Positions 59,265-64,000 of a DNA stretch of 64,000 nucleotides are shown here, piece by piece. A program made the position numbers and the translations under genes. The notes under the pieces are model-generated. The model saw only the letters and a list, made by a program, of their open reading frames with translations, ran no database searches and was not told the origin of the DNA. The stretch spans positions 1,164,369-1,228,368 of the forward strand of contig NZ_CP031320.1 in NCBI RefSeq assembly GCF_003355155.1, written 5' to 3'. Positions within the stretch are counted from its first letter, which is position 1, and every line of letters begins with the position of its first letter. This DNA is from Streptomyces armeniacus. GTDB taxonomy: Bacteria; Actinomycetota; Actinomycetes; Streptomycetales; Streptomycetaceae.

Positions 59265-59621
59265 ATGCCGCGTTTCCTGACGATCGTCATGCACAACGAG
59301 CGCACCCAGCCCACCGAGGACCCGAGCCCCGAGCTGCAGCGGCGGATGGGCGAGCTGTTCGAGGAGATCAGCAAGGCCGGGGTGATGCTCGACATGGGCG
59401 AGCTGACCCGTACGCCGGACGCCACCCGGCTGACCTGGACGGGCGGCGAGCTCAGCCAGACCGACGGGCCGTTCACCGAGAGCAAGGAGGTCGTCGGCGG
59501 CTACACGATCATCCAGGCCAAGGACAAGGCCGAGGCTCTGGAGTGGGCCAGGCGGTTCGGCGACATCCAGGGCCTGCACGAGGATCTGACCGCCGAGGTG
59601 CGGCAGATCTCCGAGGACTGA
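59265..59621 (+). CDS. YCII-related domain protein
   Basis: 118-aa DGPF/YCII-type protein: MPRFLTIVMHNERTQP, then SQTDGPFTESKEVVGGYTIIQAKDKAEALEWA. This family is nearly always beside an ECF sigma factor, as here. Ribosome-binding GAGGAG 6 nt before ATG. Biochemical role unproven. Confidence 0.9.
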   Translation: MPRFLTIVMHNERTQPTEDPSPELQRRMGELFEEISKAGVMLDMGELTRTPDATRLTWTGGELSQTDGPFTESKEVVGGYTIIQAKDKAEALEWARRFGDIQGLHEDLTAEVRQISED

Positions 59622-59719
59622 CCGGCCCTGTACCGGCACCGCACCGGCCCGCACCGGCCCGGCCTGAGACCCTCGCCGCCGCGCTTGCCCACCCCTCGTA
59701 CGGCTGTTCTGATGTGGCC

Positions 59720-60988
59720 GTGACGGCAGGAAGCACGGCCGAGACGGTCGAGACGGTGTTCAGGATCGAGTCCGCGCGGATCATCGCCGGTGTCGCCCGC
59801 ATCGTGCGGGACGTGAGCATCGCCGAGGAGCTCGCGCAGGACGCGCTGGTCGCCGCGCTGGAGCGGTGGCCGGAGTCGGGTGTCCCGGACCGGCCGGGCG
59901 CCTGGCTCATGGCCACCGCCAAGCACCGCGCGGTCGACCTCGTACGCCGCAGGGAGACGTACGCCCGCAAGCTCGCGGAGGTCGGGCGGGCGCTGGAGGA
60001 CGTGCCGCCGCCCGAGGAGACGGCGGACTTCGACGACCCGGACCGCATCGACGACGACCTGCTGCGGCTGATCTTCACCGCCTGCCACCCGGTGCTGTCG
60101 ACGCAGGCCCGCACGGCGCTGACGCTGCGCCTGCTGGGCGGGCTGACGACGGACGAGATCGCCCGCGCGTTCCTGACGTCCGAGCCGACGGTCGCGCAGC
60201 GCATCGTCCGCGCGAAGCGGACGCTGGCGCAGGCGGGCGTCCCGTTCGAGGTCCCGTACGGCACCGGGCGGGACGAGCGGCTGGCGTCGGTCCTGGAGGT
60301 CATCTACCTGATCTTCAACGAGGGTTACTCCGCCACCGCCGGCGACGATCTCGTACGCCCCGCCCTGTGCGAGGACGCGCTGCGGCTCGTACGGGTGCTG
60401 GCGGGGCTGATGCCCGGCGAGCCGGAGGTGCACGGGCTGGCGGCGCTGCTGGAGTTCCAGAGTTCCCGTACGGCGGCCCGTACCGGGCCCGACGGCCGGC
60501 CGGTGCTGCTCGCCGACCAGAACCGGGCCAGGTGGAACCGCATGCTCATCCTCCGCGGCGCCGAGGCCCTGCGCCGCGCGGGCACCGGGCCGTACTCCGT
60601 GCAGGCCGCCATCGCGGCGTGCCACGCGCGGGCGGTGCGCTACGAGGACACGGACTGGCAGTCGATCGCCGCGCTGTACGGGCGGCTGGCGGCGCTGACC
60701 CCGTCGCCGGTCGTGGAGCTGAACCGCGCGGTGGCCGTCTCCATGGCGGAGGGCCCGGCCGCGGGCCTGGAACTGGTGGACGCGCTGGCCGGCGAACGGG
60801 CCCTGCGCGACTACCACTTGCTGCCGAGCGTACGCGGCGACCTGCTCGAACGGCTGGGGCGCGGCGCGGAGGCCCGTACGGAGTTCGAGCGGGCGGCGTC
60901 CCTGACCCGCAACGCCCGCGAACGGGATCTGCTGCGGGAGCGGGCGGCCCGCGCCGGGGCCGGCGGCCCGTCCCGTACCGGGGCCTGA
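59720..60988 (+). CDS. ECF sigma factor (SigJ-like, SnoaL-less ECF41-relative with C-terminal domain)
   Basis: 422-aa RNA polymerase sigma factor of the long YCII-linked group. Region 2 RIESARIIAGVARIVRDVSIAEELAQDALVAAL near residue 15, then MATAKHRAVDLVRR; region 4 LTLRLLGGLTTDEIARAFLTSEPTVAQRIVRAKRTL near 135-170; a long helical C-terminal domain (EGYSATAGDDLVRPALCEDALRLVRVLAGL onward) as in the DUF6596 group. GTG 59720 or 59714 could be the start; neither has a good Shine-Dalgarno. Confidence 0.88.
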   Translation: MTAGSTAETVETVFRIESARIIAGVARIVRDVSIAEELAQDALVAALERWPESGVPDRPGAWLMATAKHRAVDLVRRRETYARKLAEVGRALEDVPPPEETADFDDPDRIDDDLLRLIFTACHPVLSTQARTALTLRLLGGLTTDEIARAFLTSEPTVAQRIVRAKRTLAQAGVPFEVPYGTGRDERLASVLEVIYLIFNEGYSATAGDDLVRPALCEDALRLVRVLAGLMPGEPEVHGLAALLEFQSSRTAARTGPDGRPVLLADQNRARWNRMLILRGAEALRRAGTGPYSVQAAIAACHARAVRYEDTDWQSIAALYGRLAALTPSPVVELNRAVAVSMAEGPAAGLELVDALAGERALRDYHLLPSVRGDLLERLGRGAEARTEFERAASLTRNARERDLLRERAARAGAGGPSRTGA

Positions 60989-61003
60989 CCTCCGAGCCGA
61001 AAC

Positions 61004-61035
61004 TTGACCTTCGAGCCGGGTCGAAGGTCTACCTT
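61004..61035 (+). promoter_or_regulatory. MerR-type promoter/operator
   Basis: -35 TTGACC (61004-61009), 20-nt spacer, -10 TACCTT (61030-61035). A perfect 8-bp dyad ACCTTCGA-gccggg-TCGAAGGT (61007-61028) fills the spacer. Over-long spacer with a central dyad is the hallmark of MerR-family control. Confidence 0.85.
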
Positions 61036-61042
61036 CGCGTAC

Positions 61043-61876
61043 ATGGGCACTTCAGGCACGCACACCGCGGGCGGCGGCACCATGCGGATCTCGCAGCTGG
61101 CCGCGCGCTCCGGCGTCCCCGCCAGCACCCTCCGGTTCTACGGGAGCGCCGGTCTGCTGCCCGCCGGGCGCACCCCCACCGGGTACCGGGTGTACGGCGA
61201 GGACGCGCTCGCGCGCCTGTCGTTCATCGGGCTGGCCAAGCGGCTCGGGCTGCCGCTGAACGACATATCCGAGGTGCTGGCCGTGTGGGAGTCGGGCGCG
61301 TGCGCGGAGGTGAAGGCCGCGCTGCGGCCGCGCGTCGCCGCCCGTATCGCGGTCACGGGAGCGCGCGCCGCCGAACTCGCCGCGCTCACGGGGGCGTTGC
61401 ACGGCGTACGGGACCGGCTCGACGCGCTGCCCGACCGTGCGGCGGAGCCGTGCGGCCCGGAGTGCGGCTTCGGCGGGGCGGGCGCGGCGGAGGCCGCGGA
61501 CCCGGCGGAGGCGGCAGACCCGGCTCCGGTTCCGGCTCCGGCTCCGGCCGAGGAGCGTTGGCGCACCGCCCCCGTGGCCTGCTCCCTCACCTCCGGCGGG
61601 CTGGACGCGCGCGCCGCCGAGTGGCGGGAGGCCGTGGCGGGTGCCGTACGGCGTGCGGTGCCGGACGGCGTACGGCTGACGCTGCCCGCCGAGCGCGCCG
61701 GTACGGTCGCCGCGCTGGCGGCGGCGGAGCAGCGGTGCTGCCCGTTCTTCGACTTCCGGCTCCATCTCGACGGCGCCGCGCTGCACTTGGAGGTACGGGC
61801 GCCGGCCGAGGCGGCCGGGCTGCTGGACGGCCTCTTCGGCGGTCCGGAGGGCGGCGGCACGCGGGGAGACGCGTAA
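61043..61876 (+). CDS. MerR family regulator with Cys-rich sensor
   Basis: 277-aa regulator. HTH MRISQLAARSGVPASTLRFYGSAGLLPAGRTPTGYRVYG (near 14-52), coiled region, then cysteines (EPCGPECGF near 140) and a C-terminal domain ending CCPFFDFRLHLDG. Between them is a low-complexity PVPAPAPAEE stretch. ATG 61043 sits 7 nt after the -10, so the mRNA is probably leaderless; ATG 61082 just before the HTH is the alternative. It should autoregulate through the operator upstream; the effector may be metal or thiol-reactive. Confidence 0.87.
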   Translation: MGTSGTHTAGGGTMRISQLAARSGVPASTLRFYGSAGLLPAGRTPTGYRVYGEDALARLSFIGLAKRLGLPLNDISEVLAVWESGACAEVKAALRPRVAARIAVTGARAAELAALTGALHGVRDRLDALPDRAAEPCGPECGFGGAGAAEAADPAEAADPAPVPAPAPAEERWRTAPVACSLTSGGLDARAAEWREAVAGAVRRAVPDGVRLTLPAERAGTVAALAAAEQRCCPFFDFRLHLDGAALHLEVRAPAEAAGLLDGLFGGPEGGGTRGDA

Positions 61877-61919
61877 CGGCGCCGGGACCGCTCCCGACGG
61901 ACGCTCCGAGAATGGCCGC

Positions 61920-62642
61920 ATGACATGGCGCGGGGACCGGAGACGGCGGGCGGCGGACGGCGCGGAGCCGCGGAAACCCGCGCGGCGCGGGACGTACGTG
62001 GTGCGGCAACGGTTGCGCCTCGGCGGCCTGGTGAGCGGTGTCCTGCTGGTCGGCGGGCTGGCCGCGCTGGCGGCGGTCGTGCTGACCCTCCCCTGGTGGA
62101 TCACCGCGCCGTTCCGGGAGGCGGAGCACGTGGGCGATGTCCTGATCGGGCTGTTCGCGGCGCTCATCGTGCTGGGCCTGCCCGCCATGGTGGCGACGCT
62201 CGCCGGGCTCCGTACGGGGAACGCCGCCCTGCGCCGCCGCGTGCTGGCCATGGACGTCACGGGGGTGTGGGTGTACCCGTCGGCGCGCTGGTGGCGGAAC
62301 CCGTACGTGGTGCGGTGGCACCAGGCCGCACCGGTTCGCGCGTTCACGCTGGAGTACACCCCGGGGGGCGGTGATCAGACGTTCGGCCCGACGCTGGTGC
62401 CGTGGGACTACGTGGCGTTCGGCGAACCGGTGTGCGGCGCCACCGTCCACTTGCTGTGGCTGACGGCGACGGTGGAGGAGATCGTGGCTGAGACCCGGCT
62501 CCGCTGCCCGGAGCTGGTCTTCCGCGACGAGCGGACTCCGCCGCCGCCGGGCATCGGCGGGTGGGTGCTGCGCCGCCGCCGGGCGGGGCCGCCGTTCCGG
62601 CTGCCCCTGCGGCGCGGCACGGGCCGCCCGTTCAGTCCCTGA
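61920..62642 (+). CDS. membrane protein (hypothetical)
   Basis: 240 aa. Basic N terminus, two membrane segments (LVSGVLLVGGLAALAAVVLTL; VGDVLIGLFAALIVLGLPAMVATL), then a soluble domain with WVYPSARWWRNPYVVRWHQ. Not recognised. Overlaps the convergent reductase gene by 11 nt at its 3' end. Confidence 0.65.
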   Translation: MTWRGDRRRRAADGAEPRKPARRGTYVVRQRLRLGGLVSGVLLVGGLAALAAVVLTLPWWITAPFREAEHVGDVLIGLFAALIVLGLPAMVATLAGLRTGNAALRRRVLAMDVTGVWVYPSARWWRNPYVVRWHQAAPVRAFTLEYTPGGGDQTFGPTLVPWDYVAFGEPVCGATVHLLWLTATVEEIVAETRLRCPELVFRDERTPPPPGIGGWVLRRRRAGPPFRLPLRRGTGRPFSP

Positions 62643-63216
62643 CGCGCTCGTACGTGAGGACCGCCGCGCCGTTGCTGAACGTACGGCTGTCCGCCAGCTC
62701 GAAGCGGAGCGGCCCGTCCCAGTCCGCGACGAACATGGGGATGCCCGAACCCGCCACGATCGGGTAGACCTTCGTCACCATTTCGTCGATCTCGGGCAGC
62801 AGCGTGCCCGCCAGCGCCCCGCCGCCGCAGAGGTAGATGTCCAGGCCGCCCTCCTCGGCCTTCAGCTCCCGCACCCTGTCCAGCGCGTCGGACGCGACGA
62901 TCTCCACCGCCGGGTCGGGGGCCTCGGTGCGGCTGTGGGAGAAGGCGTACTGGCGCAGATGCCCGTACGGGCTGGTGTTGCCCTCCTGGACGGCGAGTTC
63001 GTAGGTGTCGCTGCCCATCAGGACGGTGTCGAAGTGCCGGTTCTCGGCGTCGTCGAAGCCGAGCATGCGGCGGATGTGCGTGGGCAGCGTCTCCGGGTAC
63101 TCCGTGGCGAGGTACTGCGTCATGTCCTCGCCGATGGGATAGAAGTCGGCCGTGCCGTCCGGGGCGGCGATGAACCCGTCGATGGTCAGCGCGATGTAGT
63201 AGCTCAGCTTGCGCAT
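62632..63216 (-). CDS. dihydrofolate-reductase-like (RibD C-terminal) protein
   Basis: 194-aa RibD-C/DHFR-fold protein: RKLSYYIALTIDGFIAAPDG at the start, VLMGSDTYELA near 65, IYLCGGGALAGTLLPEIDEM near 128, and a C-terminal strand pair. Members are NADPH-dependent reductases of unknown substrate in Streptomyces. GGGAGACC precedes the ATG. Confidence 0.88.
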   Translation of the reverse strand: MRKLSYYIALTIDGFIAAPDGTADFYPIGEDMTQYLATEYPETLPTHIRRMLGFDDAENRHFDTVLMGSDTYELAVQEGNTSPYGHLRQYAFSHSRTEAPDPAVEIVASDALDRVRELKAEEGGLDIYLCGGGALAGTLLPEIDEMVTKVYPIVAGSGIPMFVADWDGPLRFELADSRTFSNGAAVLTYERVRD

Positions 63217-63365
63217 CCCGGTCTCCCGTCAGAGGTGCGTGTGCGGGTACGTGTGCAGGTCGGTCTCAGGTGTCTGGTGTCCGGTGCCGGATGTCCGGTG
63301 TCCGTGGCCAGGCGCACCGGAGGGGGTGGTGATCACCGCATTCTGCCGTTCCACGGGTGCCCGGC

Positions 63366-63935
63366 TCACTCCACGCTGAGACACCACTGGCCTGCGCGGC
63401 CCGTGATCACCAGCGGGGTGAGCGGATGGGCCTCGATCCGCCAGTACGAGTGCGGCGGCGACTTGAGCACGTAGCACACCGCCGCCCGTACGACCGAGGG
63501 CTCCGCGACCGCGACGACCCACTCGTCGTCGCCGTCCATCGGCCGGGTGTCCAGCCAGCCGCCGACGCGGGATATGAATGCCAGCAGCGACTCGCCGCCG
63601 TGCGGCGCGGACCGCGGGTCCGCGAGCCAGGTGTCGACCGCGCGCGGCTCGCGGGCGGCGATCTCCTGGAGCGTACGGCCGCGCCAGCGGCCCATGTCGC
63701 AGTCGCGCAGGGCGGGTTGGGCGATCGGGGACAGCCCGAGCAGGTCGCCGGTCTCGCGGCAGCGCCGGGACGGCGAGCAGTACCGCAGCTGCGCGGCGGC
63801 CAGCCGGGCCAGCCCGGGGACCGCGTGCTGCACCTCGTGCCAGCCGGCGGAGTCCAGCGGCCGGGCGTCCTCGAACCGCACGTCGAGCAACGAGGAGCTG
63901 CGGCCGGCGGTGAGCAGCGTCACACGAAGGTGCAT
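63366..63935 (-). CDS. histidine-phosphatase family protein lacking catalytic histidines
   Basis: 189 aa with the phosphoglycerate-mutase/phosphatase fold: YCSPSRRCRETGDLLG (near 52), CDMGRWRGRTLQEIA (near 79), and APHGGESLLAF (near 110). The nucleophile motif RHG is replaced by TAGRS (near residue 10) and the second His (usually SHGG) by AEPSVV (near 145). It is likely non-catalytic or a sensor or binding protein. Such genes often lie by cobalt/cobalamin transport genes, which would be outside the window. The 65 nt to the right end show no gene. Confidence 0.72.
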   Translation of the reverse strand: MHLRVTLLTAGRSSSLLDVRFEDARPLDSAGWHEVQHAVPGLARLAAAQLRYCSPSRRCRETGDLLGLSPIAQPALRDCDMGRWRGRTLQEIAAREPRAVDTWLADPRSAPHGGESLLAFISRVGGWLDTRPMDGDDEWVVAVAEPSVVRAAVCYVLKSPPHSYWRIEAHPLTPLVITGRAGQWCLSVE

Positions 63936-64000
63936 CCGGTGATCGTAGGGCGCGGGCTGCTTTTGTTCGATACCCCCGCGTAGGCGTATGTGAGCGCCAC

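Overview
The window has very high GC, strong G/C third-position bias, many GTG/TTG starts and the gene order secE-nusG-rplK-rplA-(lipoprotein)-rplJ-rplL-rpoB-rpoC-(DUF1707)-rpsL-rpsG-fusA-tuf. Together these point to a Streptomyces or very close actinobacterial relative. All functional calls rest on reading motifs and family resemblance by eye; no database search was run.

Layout. (1) 1-5850: an anti-phage-type island, with a DISARM-like helicase (drmA, cut by the left edge) overlapping drmB, then an alpha/beta hydrolase; no DrmC-type phospholipase D gene follows. (2) 5927-24918, minus strand: the translation/transcription core, tRNA-Trp, secE, nusG, L11, L1, a lipoprotein, an L10 leader, L10, L7/L12, RNA polymerase beta and beta', a DUF1707 protein, S12, S7, EF-G and EF-Tu, with hairpins between the transcription units. 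RpoB carries Asn at the classic rifampicin position (E. coli Ser531). (3) 25097-34150: aspartate aminotransferase, an adenosine-deaminase-like protein, a methyltransferase, a broken PLP decarboxylase, murB, the two-subunit HadA/HadB-like dehydratase pair, rpmG, tRNA-Met and tRNA-Thr, a divergent amidohydrolase and an NAD(P)-binding protein whose 3' end is corrupted.

(4) 34153-34377 is an artefact: an error-laden Illumina Nextera adapter followed by a 51-bp perfect inverted repeat. Genes to its left match the rpoB neighbourhood of Streptomyces genomes. Genes to its right match the arginine-biosynthesis neighbourhood, which lies megabases away in S. coelicolor. The window may therefore be a false join of two contigs.

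(5) 34620-43312: HAD phosphatase, two small membrane proteins, GNAT acetyltransferase, Tat-exported GlpQ-like phosphodiesterase, PlsC-like acyltransferase, a translationally coupled envelope operon (holin-like, DUF3618, DUF4235), and a TetR/MFS efflux pair with a perfect 26-bp palindrome before tetR. (6) 43358-52875: arginine biosynthesis, the argCJBDR operon and the argG and argH genes, with promoters overlapping probable ArgR boxes upstream of argC and argG. (7) 52956-63935: accessory genes, including a truncated MmyB-type regulator abutting an aldo/keto reductase, SnoaL-like and ComB-like proteins, a nucleotidyltransferase, an SDR, a LRV-repeat protein, a YCII/ECF sigma pair, a MerR regulator with a textbook operator and predicted leaderless start, a DHFR-like reductase and a histidine-phosphatase homologue lacking its catalytic histidines.
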